From Chloracidobacterium sp. (lineage in GTDB: Bacteria > Acidobacteriota > Blastocatellia > Pyrinomonadales > Pyrinomonadaceae): a stretch of DNA of 64,000 nt. Positions within the stretch are counted from its first letter, which is position 1, and each line of letters opens with the position of its first letter. The notes under the pieces are model-generated. The model saw only the letters and a program-made list of their open reading frames with translations, was not told the origin of the DNA and made no database searches. Shown here one piece after another: positions 34,591 to 43,580 of this stretch. The DNA lies in the NCBI GenBank assembly GCA_016716305.1, contig JADJWP010000002.1:124001-188000 (forward strand), read 5' to 3'. A program made the position numbers and the translations under genes.

Positions 34591-34631
34591 CTGACGCGAT
34601 GGCAAATTCTGCCTAGCCCGGTCGTCATAAA

Positions 34632-34688
34632 GGGTGATTTTCGATCGCAAAGAATGTATTCTTGCAATCGGGATCACCCATCGTTTTT
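34632..34688 (+). terminator. Long hairpin with T-run between the VIT-VWA and Ycf48-like genes
   Basis: Arms GGGTGAT (34632-34638)/ATCACCC (34673-34679) enclose CGAT/ATCG, GCAA/TTGC and GAA/TTC pairings, making a hairpin of 48 bases. Four bases later comes TTTTT (34684-34688), immediately before the AAGGAG of the next gene. It may end the upstream transcript, or act as an attenuator or processing site for the downstream gene. Confidence 0.62.
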
Positions 34689-34702
34689 AAGGAGAATTGT
34701 AA

Positions 34703-35674
34703 GTGAGATCAGCATTAAAGGTCATAGCCGTCTGGGTTTGTGGTGTTTTGTTAGTAATTTCTGCTGAAGGGCAGTCGTCATGGCGTTCGGTCGCTGCCGA
34801 AACTCAAAACGATCTCGTCGCTGTTTATTTCACTTCCTCCGATAGCGGATGGATCGCAGGAGACGATGGTTTCCTTGCTTCGACGAACGACGGCGGCCGA
34901 TCGTGGTCGAAACACGATCTGAAAACGACCGAAAACATCAACGAGATCTACTTTCGCAATGACGACAATGGCTATCTGGTCGCTGGTCGTAAGATGTTTC
35001 TGACTCGTGATGCTGGAAGAACCTGGCAGGAAACAGTGCTCTTTCGAGCAGGCGACTTTAGAAATGGGACTCCCGAATTTCTGAGCATTCGGTTCGCCGA
35101 CAAGCGTCGCGGCGTCGTCGTTGGCTCAGTTCTTAACCGCAAAGGCGACGTTGTTGATTCGCTTGTAATGAAAACCGAGGACGGCGGTGAGACCTGGCAA
35201 CGCATCATCGTACCTTCAAAAACTGAACTCTTCCATTTGGACTTTGTCGGCAGCAATCGCGGGTGGATAGTCGGTGACAAAGGGTTGATACTCGCGACCA
35301 CAGATGGCGGCCAAACGTGGCGAAAACAGGAATCCGGAACCGAACGCGCATTGTACAACGTCGATTTCCGCGATGAAAAAGCAGGATATGCCGTTGGTGG
35401 GCGCGGGACCATCCTCCGTTCGGAAAACGGCGGGGAAACCTGGGAACTGATCTCGACCAATTTCCCGTCTACGTTCATGCGTGTCGACTTTGCCGACGAC
35501 AAGAACGGCTGGATAGTCGGGCATGGCGGAACCGTGCTACGCTCCGGTGACAAGGGGAAAACCTGGATCAAACAAGAGAGCGGTACTACATCAAATCTCT
35601 TCGGCCTGTTCATGATGAAAAAGTACGGTTGGGCGGTCGGCGCCGGCGGAACAGTGATCGAACATCTCAAATAG
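34703..35674 (+). CDS. Exported Ycf48-like seven-repeat beta-propeller
   Basis: Translation starts at a GTG (34703) behind AAGGAG at 8-base spacing. The 323-residue product has a signal peptide (AVWVCGVLLVISAEGQ) and seven repeats of the Ycf48/BNR type, visible as SGWIAGDDGFLASTNDGGRS, RGWIVGDKGLILATTDGG, AGYAVGGRGTILRSENGG, NGWIVGHGGTVLRSGDKG and the final YGWAVGAGGTVIEHLK. These build a secreted beta-propeller. In phototrophs Ycf48 aids photosystem II assembly, but similar propellers in heterotrophs have unknown, probably protein- or glycan-binding, roles. No photosystem genes are present, so that role should not be transferred. Confidence 0.87.
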   Translation: MRSALKVIAVWVCGVLLVISAEGQSSWRSVAAETQNDLVAVYFTSSDSGWIAGDDGFLASTNDGGRSWSKHDLKTTENINEIYFRNDDNGYLVAGRKMFLTRDAGRTWQETVLFRAGDFRNGTPEFLSIRFADKRRGVVVGSVLNRKGDVVDSLVMKTEDGGETWQRIIVPSKTELFHLDFVGSNRGWIVGDKGLILATTDGGQTWRKQESGTERALYNVDFRDEKAGYAVGGRGTILRSENGGETWELISTNFPSTFMRVDFADDKNGWIVGHGGTVLRSGDKGKTWIKQESGTTSNLFGLFMMKKYGWAVGAGGTVIEHLK

Positions 35675-35704
35675 CCATAAAAACTGCGCAATTCACGAAT
35701 TTCA

Positions 35705-35734
35705 TTAACACTTTTGTAAAAGGTGTGCTATCTT
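35705..35734 (+). promoter_or_regulatory. Promoter-like site with palindrome upstream of the TonB-dependent receptor
   Basis: TTAACA (35705-35710) and TATCTT (35729-35734) are separated by 18 bases. Between and across the -35 lies an imperfect palindrome, ACACTTTTGTAAAAGGTGT (35708-35726), which could be a regulator site. The coding start is about 77 bases downstream. Confidence 0.5.
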
Positions 35735-35810
35735 ACATCATTATTTCTGCACGAAGTCCTTAATACCATAAGGAAAAGTTATAAAACTAAAACCAAATTG
35801 GAGGAGTAAG

Positions 35811-38800
35811 ATGGGCAATCTACCTTTCGCGAGAGCATTTGCAATCATGGTTGTAGTGCTTTCTTTGAGTATCCTTGCTATTGCGCAGGGTACGACGTCG
35901 CGCGTCGTTGGTGTAGTAAACGACACCTCGGGGGCAGCAGTCGCCGGGGCGACGGTCACGCTTACGAATGAATTAACGAACGCTAGCCTGACAACTGTCA
36001 CCAATAACAGCGGCGGCTACGTTTTTGATCTTATTCAGGCCGGTAATTATACGGTCTCGGTTGAAAAGGAAGGGTTCAAGAAGTATGTGTCCGCCAAGAA
36101 TACTGTCTTGATCAATCAGCCGGCAACGGTGAACGTCCGGCTTGAGGTCGGTGACGTTTCAGCTATCGTATCGGTCGAAGGAGCAGCAGAGCAGGTCCAG
36201 ACCAGCAGTTCTGGAAACCTTGGCGGAACGATCGAACAGCGGACGATCGAGAGCCTTCCGATCGTCGGAACCCGCGGCCGTAATCCTCTCGATATCCTCA
36301 ATTTTCAGCCTGGTGTTGCCAACGGTGCAAATACCGGAGGCGGCGTTCACGTCAATGGATCGCGCGATCGGTCATTCAATTTCACCCTTGACGGCATCGA
36401 TATCAACGAATCAACGGCAGGCGGCTCGAATTTTACTCCTCTTCGGCCAAATCCGGATTCGATCCAGGAATTTCAGGTCGTCACCAGCGGCTTTACGGCC
36501 GAATTGGGACGCAGCAGCGGCGCCCAGGTCACGTTCGTAACCCGATCCGGTTCCAACAATTTCCGCGGCAGTGTTTTTGAGTACTATCAGACCAAAGGCG
36601 CTATGGCTCGAAGCTACGCAGCAAATGTAAACGGAACCGCAAAGGAAAATTTCATTCAGCATATCTTTGGCGGCAGCTTTAGCGGCCCGCTGTTCAATCC
36701 GGGGTTTGGCGAAGGAACCAAGCCTTTTGATCTGCTCCGTGACCGTGCATTCTTTTTTGTCAATCTGCAGATCCTGCGCGCTTCGGATACGGTCCTGCAA
36801 ACCAGGACCGTTTACACGCCGACCGCTCGTCAGGGAATTTTCCGATGGGTCCGCGGAGGTGTGAATGGAACAGGGTCTGTCGATGCAAGCGGAAATCCGG
36901 TTCAGCCTGCCTGCAGCGTCACGATCACCACAAATTGTATCGATTCATATAATGTCGCGGCAGGAACCTTGATCTCGCTCGACCCGCTTCTGATGGGCTA
37001 CATCAACCAGATGCCGGCCCCGAACAGTTATAGTGCGACCGGCGATGGGCTAAACATCGCGGGATTTTTGTTCAATTCGCCGCAGACCGAGAAGCAGTAC
37101 GATTTTGTATCGAAATTCGATTTCAAGCTTAACGACGCGAACAACTTCTATGTCCGGTACGCCCAGGGCGAACAGAACACCTTTGGCGATGCGGCGAATG
37201 GCGGACGCCCTCGATTCCCGAACGCTCCGAATTACGTCGACACCGAAAGAACGCCGAAAAATCTAGCCGTTAACTGGCGCTGGTCCGGCTCGTCCAAATT
37301 CGTTAACGAGTTCATCCTGGGTTACAGCCAGTTTGGATTTAAGTTCCTCACGCCCGAACCCGATCCGAACTACGCGTTCATCTTCAATCTCCCGACCGAT
37401 ATCAATACGAACTTCAGCTACAACGCTCGAAGTTTCCGCACGTGGCAGTTCGTCGACAACATGACGTTCGATTTTTCGCCGCATGTCATCAAGGCTGGTG
37501 CAAACATCCGGCTTGGAACGAGCACGGATGACCGTTCAAGCGTTGGCGGCGGAGCGATCGAACTCGCTTTCAACTTTTCACGAACAGTAAATAGCAATTT
37601 CAATTTCCCGGGCGGGACGCCATTGCCAACCGGAGCTGCAGTTATCAACTCGGCCGACAGAACGCGTCTTGAGAATATGATCAACGATATGCTCGGCCGC
37701 GTTGGGACGATCACGCAGGCTTACGTGAACGATCCGGCCAATCCATCCCAATTTGCAGCGCCGGGGACACGGTATTTGTTCGATGCAAATCATCCGGAAC
37801 TGGACTTCTACGTACAGGACACCTGGCGTTTGCGCCCGAACTTCATTCTTGACCTCGGCGTTCGATGGGAGATCCGGCTTGCCCCGAGTGCTGCGGGCGG
37901 GCGTCCGATCCTAGTTCCCAATCGGTCTGTCGTTCTCGGTGCTGCTCCGGCGAACAACATTTCGTGGACCGAGGGTCAGCTATTTGATGACAACTACGGC
38001 CTGTTCCTTCCAACGGTGGGCTTTGCCTGGGATCCGTTCAGTGACGGCAAGACGTCGATCAGGTTGAATTATCGAAAGGCGTCCGACCGCTTTTCAACAT
38101 TCCTATTCAGTTCGTTCATTTTCCAAAGCACTCCGGGCAACACCGCACTTGGTTCGAATACGGCGTTCGGACAGAGCGGCGGACTGCTTCGAAATGGGTT
38201 GCCGTCCGTTGCTCCGACCTCATCGCCGACGCAGCTTCGGACGCCTCCTACGTTCAGCACGAACGCGATAACGGTCATCGATCCGGATATCAAATTCCCG
38301 GCGATCCACAACTGGAGCCTTAGCTTCCAGCGTGAACTCTTCGGCGGGAATGTGCTTGAGGTCAACTACATCGGAAAGAAGGCGACAAATCTATTTGGTG
38401 CATATAATTCCAATCAGGTCGACATCAACGGAACCTTGCCGGGAACCGGCGAGACGTTCTTGCAGGCATTCAATTCGATTCGGGCCAGTACGTCCTACAA
38501 CAGCCCGTTGATCAACCTGCTGTTGGGCGGGAATGTTGCGAACAATGCAGGAACGGCCCTGTTCCGGACGCTGAACGCCACTGCGATCACGCAGGGGAGC
38601 GTCGCGACGTTGGCTCTCGCCGCATCGCAGCGTTTATGTCTTGCAGCGGATGTGACGGCGGGCCGTTGTACGAGTGCTAACCTCAACCAACAGTTGGTCG
38701 CGGTTCACGGCAATGGTTCATTCTTCCAGCGGTTCTCACAGTACACCGGCGGATTGAACGTCGTTGACAGCAATGATTTCTCGTTCTACAACGGGCTTGA

Positions 38801-39599
38801 GGTCATCTTCAAACGCCGCATGAGAAGCGGGATCAGCTTCCAACTCGGTTACACATACGCATTGTCGAAAGACACAAGGTCGTTCGACCCCGTGTTTACG
38901 GCCGTTTCGGGCGGAACAGCACAGTCGTCTGCAAATACACCGCTTAACAATTTCGACCGTAAGGCAAATTATGCGTGGTCTGACTTTGACCGGCGTCATT
39001 CGCTGCTCGGCACTTATGTGTTCGAACTCCCGTTCGGAAGCGGCAAGAAGCTCAGAGCCGATAACGCAGTCTTGAACTACATGATCAGCGGCTGGCAGCT
39101 GGCCGGAACCGTTCGTGTGACCTCCGGACGACCGTTCACCGTGTTTTCGGGAACGAACACCGTTAGCCAAACGAGCGGATCGTACGCGAACTGCAACAAC
39201 TGTCCGCGAGACCTCGGCGGCCTTGTTCAAGGTAATTTCGAGAACACGGCTAATCCGCTGCTTCGGAATTGGTGGTTCAATCCGCAGGAGCGAGGGTTGT
39301 TCTCACAACCGAATCCAGGCGAGCCGGGCAACACGGGCCGAAATTACTTTATCGGTCCGAAATACACGGAAACGGACATATCGCTTTCGCGTAACTTCCG
39401 TATTCGCGAGCATCTCAGCTTTGATATACGTGTTGATGCCAAAAATCTGACGAATACGCCGAATTTTGCATTTCCGACGGCGGTCATGCCGGCCGGATTC
39501 ACGCAATCGGGTTATGGGACGAGCATTTTTGGACGCATCAACGCCGATGTGACCAATGGCGCACGTCGCGTTCAGTTCTCCGGAAAGTTGAATTTTTAG
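35811..39599 (+). CDS. Oar-like TonB-dependent outer-membrane receptor
   Basis: The 1262-residue protein starts behind GGAGGA. It has a signal peptide (residues 1-26), an N-terminal carboxypeptidase-regulatory-like (Cna-B-type) domain (about 27-110: TTSRVVGVVNDTSGAAVAGA, ending NVRLEVG), a plug region containing VNGSRDRSFNFTLDGIDINE, and a large beta-barrel that ends in Phe (VQFSGKLNF), the usual signal for outer-membrane insertion. This class is greatly expanded in acidobacteria and is thought to take up large substrates, such as oligosaccharides, with energy from TonB. No SusD-like partner is adjacent. Terminators follow. Confidence 0.93.
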   Translation: MGNLPFARAFAIMVVVLSLSILAIAQGTTSRVVGVVNDTSGAAVAGATVTLTNELTNASLTTVTNNSGGYVFDLIQAGNYTVSVEKEGFKKYVSAKNTVLINQPATVNVRLEVGDVSAIVSVEGAAEQVQTSSSGNLGGTIEQRTIESLPIVGTRGRNPLDILNFQPGVANGANTGGGVHVNGSRDRSFNFTLDGIDINESTAGGSNFTPLRPNPDSIQEFQVVTSGFTAELGRSSGAQVTFVTRSGSNNFRGSVFEYYQTKGAMARSYAANVNGTAKENFIQHIFGGSFSGPLFNPGFGEGTKPFDLLRDRAFFFVNLQILRASDTVLQTRTVYTPTARQGIFRWVRGGVNGTGSVDASGNPVQPACSVTITTNCIDSYNVAAGTLISLDPLLMGYINQMPAPNSYSATGDGLNIAGFLFNSPQTEKQYDFVSKFDFKLNDANNFYVRYAQGEQNTFGDAANGGRPRFPNAPNYVDTERTPKNLAVNWRWSGSSKFVNEFILGYSQFGFKFLTPEPDPNYAFIFNLPTDINTNFSYNARSFRTWQFVDNMTFDFSPHVIKAGANIRLGTSTDDRSSVGGGAIELAFNFSRTVNSNFNFPGGTPLPTGAAVINSADRTRLENMINDMLGRVGTITQAYVNDPANPSQFAAPGTRYLFDANHPELDFYVQDTWRLRPNFILDLGVRWEIRLAPSAAGGRPILVPNRSVVLGAAPANNISWTEGQLFDDNYGLFLPTVGFAWDPFSDGKTSIRLNYRKASDRFSTFLFSSFIFQSTPGNTALGSNTAFGQSGGLLRNGLPSVAPTSSPTQLRTPPTFSTNAITVIDPDIKFPAIHNWSLSFQRELFGGNVLEVNYIGKKATNLFGAYNSNQVDINGTLPGTGETFLQAFNSIRASTSYNSPLINLLLGGNVANNAGTALFRTLNATAITQGSVATLALAASQRLCLAADVTAGRCTSANLNQQLVAVHGNGSFFQRFSQYTGGLNVVDSNDFSFYNGLEVIFKRRMRSGISFQLGYTYALSKDTRSFDPVFTAVSGGTAQSSANTPLNNFDRKANYAWSDFDRRHSLLGTYVFELPFGSGKKLRADNAVLNYMISGWQLAGTVRVTSGRPFTVFSGTNTVSQTSGSYANCNNCPRDLGGLVQGNFENTANPLLRNWWFNPQERGLFSQPNPGEPGNTGRNYFIGPKYTETDISLSRNFRIREHLSFDIRVDAKNLTNTPNFAFPTAVMPAGFTQSGYGTSIFGRINADVTNGARRVQFSGKLNF

Positions 39600-39624
39600 C
39601 TCTCCGAGATCGAAATAATAGAAT

Positions 39625-39658
39625 GACCCTGCAGCTTTTTGTCTGCGGGGTCTTTTTT
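39625..39658 (+). terminator. Intrinsic terminator of the TonB-dependent receptor gene
   Basis: GACCCTGCAG (39625-39634) pairs with CTGCGGGGTC (39643-39652), with one G-T pair, and six T follow. Confidence 0.93.
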
Positions 39659-39758
39659 GTCGATGGGGCAACCGGACTCAAATAGCAGGCATCAAGAATA
39701 ACGGAAGAGAAAGATAGAAAATATTGTGTTGCGTTTTTCTTTCTAATTCCTCCTGTTT

Positions 39759-41516
39759 CTACCTTAGCTCGTTGGGCAATTTGCTCAACGAGCGTTTTTC
39801 TTTAGCGCGTCGTATCTCAAATGCTCGTGCCGCCTCGGTTGCAAGTCGATCCGATCGGCCGATGTTCTCGATCGCGAGTTTGACCAGAAGGTCGTCCATC
39901 ACCTGCTGCCGGCCGGCCATTTCCAGACCGAAGGTCGCAAGAGCGAGATCATACCGCAATTGCGACCTGACGAACTGGCCTTCCCGTTCTGCCAGATCGG
40001 CAAACTGCTGCCGTCCGTACTGACGATCGAGAAAGATGGCCAGATCCGCTAGTATCTTGTCGTCGACTACGTTCTCACCAAAAATGAAGCGTTGACGTAT
40101 ATTCTCGACGCGGTTCTTGCCGTCTGCACGATCGTTGATCAGGTCACGGACAAAAAAGAACAACGGGTCGATCAATTGAGCCTGGTCGCGCGTCAGCTGA
40201 GTCGCTCCAAGATCTATATCAGGAGCAATGCCATCGCCTCCATATACCGTTCGGTCGGTGAGCGTTTTGACGGCGGTCACAGATCGATCTATCAGATCAG
40301 CTCGATGCGTTTGCGAGAAGTAGTCATACATGCTGCCGTCTGAGTAGTCACGCTGTATCGAACGTCCGGCAGGTGTGTAGTAACGAGCGGCGGTAAGCGT
40401 CAATCCTGCACCGTTGCTGAGTTCCAGGACATTCTGTACAAGGCCTTTGCCGAAGGTCTTTGTCCCGGCGATCAGGGCTCGGTCGTTATCCTGCATCGCC
40501 CCTGCCACGATCTCGGCAGCCGAAGCCGTATCGCCATCGACCAGCACCACCATCGGCATCTTGATCGGCGACTTGTTTGTCGAACGCCATATCCGCTCGT
40601 CGATCGGATACCTGCCGCGTTGCGTTGCGATCAGAGCTCCGTCAGGAAGAAAGCGATCGGCCACGGCCGCAGCCGAATCGACGATACCGCCTGTGTTTCC
40701 CCTCAGGTCAAGTATCAATGAAGTGATACCGCGGAGCCTCAGATCGCTTAGGGCTTTGTCGAGTTCCCCCGGCGTTCCGAAGCTGAAGCCGACGCTCATC
40801 TCGATATATCCAACACCGTCCCCAACAACGAACGCGTTCGGAACGGTCAATTGCGGAACACGGTCTCTTTTTATCGCTATGGTCTCGATCAAGCCGCTCG
40901 CAGCCCTTTCGACGGTGATCTTTACGATGGTGCCGAGTCTGCCCCGGACCATTTCGCGAACACGCATCGAAGACAGGCCCGGGACCTTTACGCCATCGAC
41001 GGCGACGATCCTGTCGCCAAACCTTAGGCCGGCGGCCGATGCCGGCGTGTTCGGCGCAACGGCAATGATGAACGTCTCGCGCAAGCCGTTGACCAGATAA
41101 TTCGTGATGGTCGAGCCTGTGCCGAAATATTCGTTCTGGTGCTCGCCGATGAGCTCGGCAAATTCGGATGCGTCGTAGAAATTCGAATGAGGGTCGAGGG
41201 AGTGCAGCATTGATTCGATCGCCGATCTTACCAGCCTCCCGCTGCCGTCTTTTTTTGATACGAGGCGGTTCTTTTCGATTATCTCCAGTGCCTCGCGCAG
41301 ATCGTCGACGATCATTTCATATTTCTTTGCGTTGGGCTGAGGCCTTGTCCAACCATCGCCGCCATTTGCCGCAGAAAAACTCGATCCGGGTGATAGTTTG
41401 AATGGTTCAACGACCGGAAGATCCGATACGGGGGCATCTTCGGGCGACTGAGCGGCTGCAGCTGCTGGCGTACCGGCTAGCAAAATTGCGGCTAAGATCA
41501 TTGAACGACAGTACAT
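39759..41516 (-). CDS. Exported S41 (C-terminal processing) peptidase with PDZ domain
   Basis: The 585-residue protein has a signal peptide (SMILAAILLAGTPAAAAA), an N-terminal helical part with SLDPHSNFYDASEF, a PDZ domain (about 140-225, with AAGLRFGDRIVAVDGVKVPG) and the S41 catalytic core. The catalytic Ser is in GDTASAAEIVAGAMQDN and the Lys in TKTFGKGLVQNV. Substrates are non-polar C-termini of exported proteins. A C-terminal helical extension of about 150 residues follows the core. The start at 41516 or the Met five codons later (41501) cannot be decided; neither has a clear ribosome site. Confidence 0.92.
   Translation of the reverse strand: MYCRSMILAAILLAGTPAAAAAQSPEDAPVSDLPVVEPFKLSPGSSFSAANGGDGWTRPQPNAKKYEMIVDDLREALEIIEKNRLVSKKDGSGRLVRSAIESMLHSLDPHSNFYDASEFAELIGEHQNEYFGTGSTITNYLVNGLRETFIIAVAPNTPASAAGLRFGDRIVAVDGVKVPGLSSMRVREMVRGRLGTIVKITVERAASGLIETIAIKRDRVPQLTVPNAFVVGDGVGYIEMSVGFSFGTPGELDKALSDLRLRGITSLILDLRGNTGGIVDSAAAVADRFLPDGALIATQRGRYPIDERIWRSTNKSPIKMPMVVLVDGDTASAAEIVAGAMQDNDRALIAGTKTFGKGLVQNVLELSNGAGLTLTAARYYTPAGRSIQRDYSDGSMYDYFSQTHRADLIDRSVTAVKTLTDRTVYGGDGIAPDIDLGATQLTRDQAQLIDPLFFFVRDLINDRADGKNRVENIRQRFIFGENVVDDKILADLAIFLDRQYGRQQFADLAEREGQFVRSQLRYDLALATFGLEMAGRQQVMDDLLVKLAIENIGRSDRLATEAARAFEIRRAKEKRSLSKLPNELR
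39767..39799 (+). terminator. Second terminator-like hairpin, inside the 3' end of the S41 gene
   Basis: GCTCGTTG (39767-39774) pairs perfectly with CAACGAGC (39786-39793), with GCAA/TTGC pairing inside and GTTTTTC after it on the plus strand. It would stop read-through from the receptor gene before antisense transcription of the protease gene; it also encodes the last residues of that protease on the minus strand. Confidence 0.55.
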
Positions 41517-41738
41517 ATTTGGGCACCAAATGACGGCGGCGACGTGGCCTCATCGGACCTGATCCGATCCGCCTCTGCGGGCGACGTTCCAAATCCGAGA
41601 ATGCGATCGACGTTGAGCGACGGCGTATTTCTAATTCGTTTGAACGGACAAACGCTGAATAGTTGCCGGTTTCCAATCAATTCTTGTCAAACCTCAGTTG
41701 ATTTGCTTACGATCCGTTTTTGGGGTAAGAATGAGTTC

Positions 41739-42515
41739 ATGGTCGACAATGAATCTGACGGAATAGGCAGAAAACTGCACAGGCTGATCGAGACGATCGA
41801 CATTGCCAATCTGCTGACCGAACCGCTCACGGATTCGATCACAAAGATACTGACAATATCGGCCGCGGATCTTGATTCTGACGAAGCTTCGGTTTTGATA
41901 AGAGACGGCGACCAGGGGGACCTGCGATTTCTGGCGGCGATAGGCCAGGTCGCTGAACAGCTTCTCAACATCAAAATACCGGCCGGGAAGGGCATCGCTG
42001 GATTTGTCCTGTCCTCGGGACAGCCGATGGTCGTCGCAGATGTAGGTGAGGAGGAATCGTTTTACGTCGAAGTCGATCGTTCGACCGGTTATTCGACGCA
42101 AATGATCCTCGCGACGCCGCTTCGGTACAAGGACGAGGTCATCGGCGTGCTTGAGTACATCAATCGCCGTGGCGATCCGCCGTACCGGCCTTTTACGCCG
42201 GACGAGATGGATAAAGCGGCTCTGTGTGCCGAGGCGATCGCGTCGCTCGTCAACGCGTACCAGTCGGCAAAGCTGTTTCGAGATTTTGGAGAAAAGCTGC
42301 TTGCCGACGATGCATCGTTCGAAGTAAACGAAGTGCGGGAATGGCTTATGGGTATTCGCGACTCGGCCGAACATCGTGAAATGATGGACCTTGCCGTCTT
42401 ACTCCGAGAACTCGCCAGCCGCGGAGAGGCAGAACGAACCCTCTGCCGCGAAATGCTAGAGTCGTTCTTGCGTTATTCTGACGGCAAATCCGAAACAAGC
42501 TTTCTTGGTTTTTGA
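41739..42515 (+). CDS. Cytoplasmic GAF-domain protein
   Basis: From the ATG at 41739 (MVDNESDGIGRKLHRLIETI) the product has 258 residues. A GAF domain covers about residues 30-190 (DEASVLIRDGDQGDLRFLAA, PAGKGIAGFVLSSGQPMVVA, ILATPLRYKDEVIGVLEYIN). The C-terminal helices (EHREMMDLAVLLRELASRGE) show no kinase, cyclase or DNA-binding domain. It probably senses a small ligand or redox state and acts through a partner. The subtilisin-like gene begins 61 bases downstream on the same strand and is the obvious candidate. A longer frame upstream (to 41544) lacks a ribosome site and is not preferred. Confidence 0.83.
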   Translation: MVDNESDGIGRKLHRLIETIDIANLLTEPLTDSITKILTISAADLDSDEASVLIRDGDQGDLRFLAAIGQVAEQLLNIKIPAGKGIAGFVLSSGQPMVVADVGEEESFYVEVDRSTGYSTQMILATPLRYKDEVIGVLEYINRRGDPPYRPFTPDEMDKAALCAEAIASLVNAYQSAKLFRDFGEKLLADDASFEVNEVREWLMGIRDSAEHREMMDLAVLLRELASRGEAERTLCREMLESFLRYSDGKSETSFLGF

Positions 42516-42576
42516 GCAAGACCCTTTGTTCAAACCGGACTGATCGCGTGTAAAAAATCGCCGGGCTCCCAATAGT

Positions 42577-43401
42577 GTGACCGACGAAAATATGACAACT
42601 GTAACGGGTTTCGAATCAAGCTCACTTTCATCTCAGTCGACCTATTTTCAGCTAGACGATAGCTGGAGGTCGGCGACCGGCAAAGGTGTGAGCATTGCTA
42701 TCGTCGATAGCGGCATCGATGCCACGCATCCTGAGATCGCAGGTCGTGTCATTGAGTCGGTCGAGGCGCGCGTTGATAACAAACGAATAATGTTTGACCC
42801 GTCGGATGCCGGTGATTCGGCAGGGCACGGAACAGCGTGCGCCGGGATCATCACACGTATCGCTCCTGAGGCCGAGCTATACAGCATCAAGGTTTTGGGT
42901 GCGGGAGGTCTCGGTGATGGTCACTCATTTCTTGCGGGTCTGGAATATGCCGTCAAGAACAAGTATCGGGTGATAAACCTTAGCCTTGGCACGACCAAGC
43001 CGCAGTTTTTTGCGCCGTTGCACGATCTGCTGGATAGGGCATATCTTGCGGGCTGCGTGGTCGTGGCGGCCGCCAACAATCTGCCACAACCCAGCTTCCC
43101 GTCGGTCTTTTCGTCGTCTCTGATCTCTGTTATCAAAAGCGACGAAACGGACCCGCTCAGGTTCGGCTTCAGATATGGCGAGGTGATCGAACTTACGGCT
43201 CCCGGCGTGAACGTTCGCACACCCTGGCCGGGCGGCGGGCACCGAAGTCTTACGGGTAACAGCTTCGCATGTCCCCACATTGCGGCGATCATCGCACTGC
43301 TTTTGGAAAAGCATCCCGGACTTACGCCATTTCAGGTCAAGGCCGCACTATATGCCATCGCCCAGGAAAACCAGGCTCGGGACGATAATTCCCCAGAATG
43401 A
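42577..43401 (+). CDS. Cytoplasmic subtilisin-like (S8) serine protease
   Basis: The 274-residue protein begins at a GTG (42577) or the ATG five codons later. The catalytic triad is complete: Asp in SIAIVDSGIDATHPEIAGR, His in AGHGTACAGI and Ser in TGNSFACPHIAAIIALLLE. No signal peptide or propeptide is present, so it should act inside the cell. The compact length resembles small S8 proteases of regulated systems rather than secreted degradative ones. It follows the GAF-domain gene, which hints at ligand-controlled proteolysis. Confidence 0.9.
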   Translation: MTDENMTTVTGFESSSLSSQSTYFQLDDSWRSATGKGVSIAIVDSGIDATHPEIAGRVIESVEARVDNKRIMFDPSDAGDSAGHGTACAGIITRIAPEAELYSIKVLGAGGLGDGHSFLAGLEYAVKNKYRVINLSLGTTKPQFFAPLHDLLDRAYLAGCVVVAAANNLPQPSFPSVFSSSLISVIKSDETDPLRFGFRYGEVIELTAPGVNVRTPWPGGGHRSLTGNSFACPHIAAIIALLLEKHPGLTPFQVKAALYAIAQENQARDDNSPE

Positions 43402-43580
43402 TCTCGCATCGACCCCACTTTAGAGTTGCATCGAAGATCGTATTTGCTCTCTGTTCGCAGTTCGGGCAGGTAAATGATTTCGAGTGAACGTGATCGTTTC
43501 GATCCAGATGTCGTCCCACCACCTGAGCAAGATGTTGGGCGGTTGTCGTTTACACAAGGAAAGTTTAGTAGAATAGTGAT

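Noticed and set aside
33949..34677. 242-codon minus-strand frame opposite the VIT-VWA gene
   Set aside because: Antisense shadow; the frame also runs through the terminator hairpin.
34703..35674. Photosystem II assembly factor
   Set aside because: The Ycf48 likeness reflects the propeller fold. No photosynthesis genes are present and the protein is exported.
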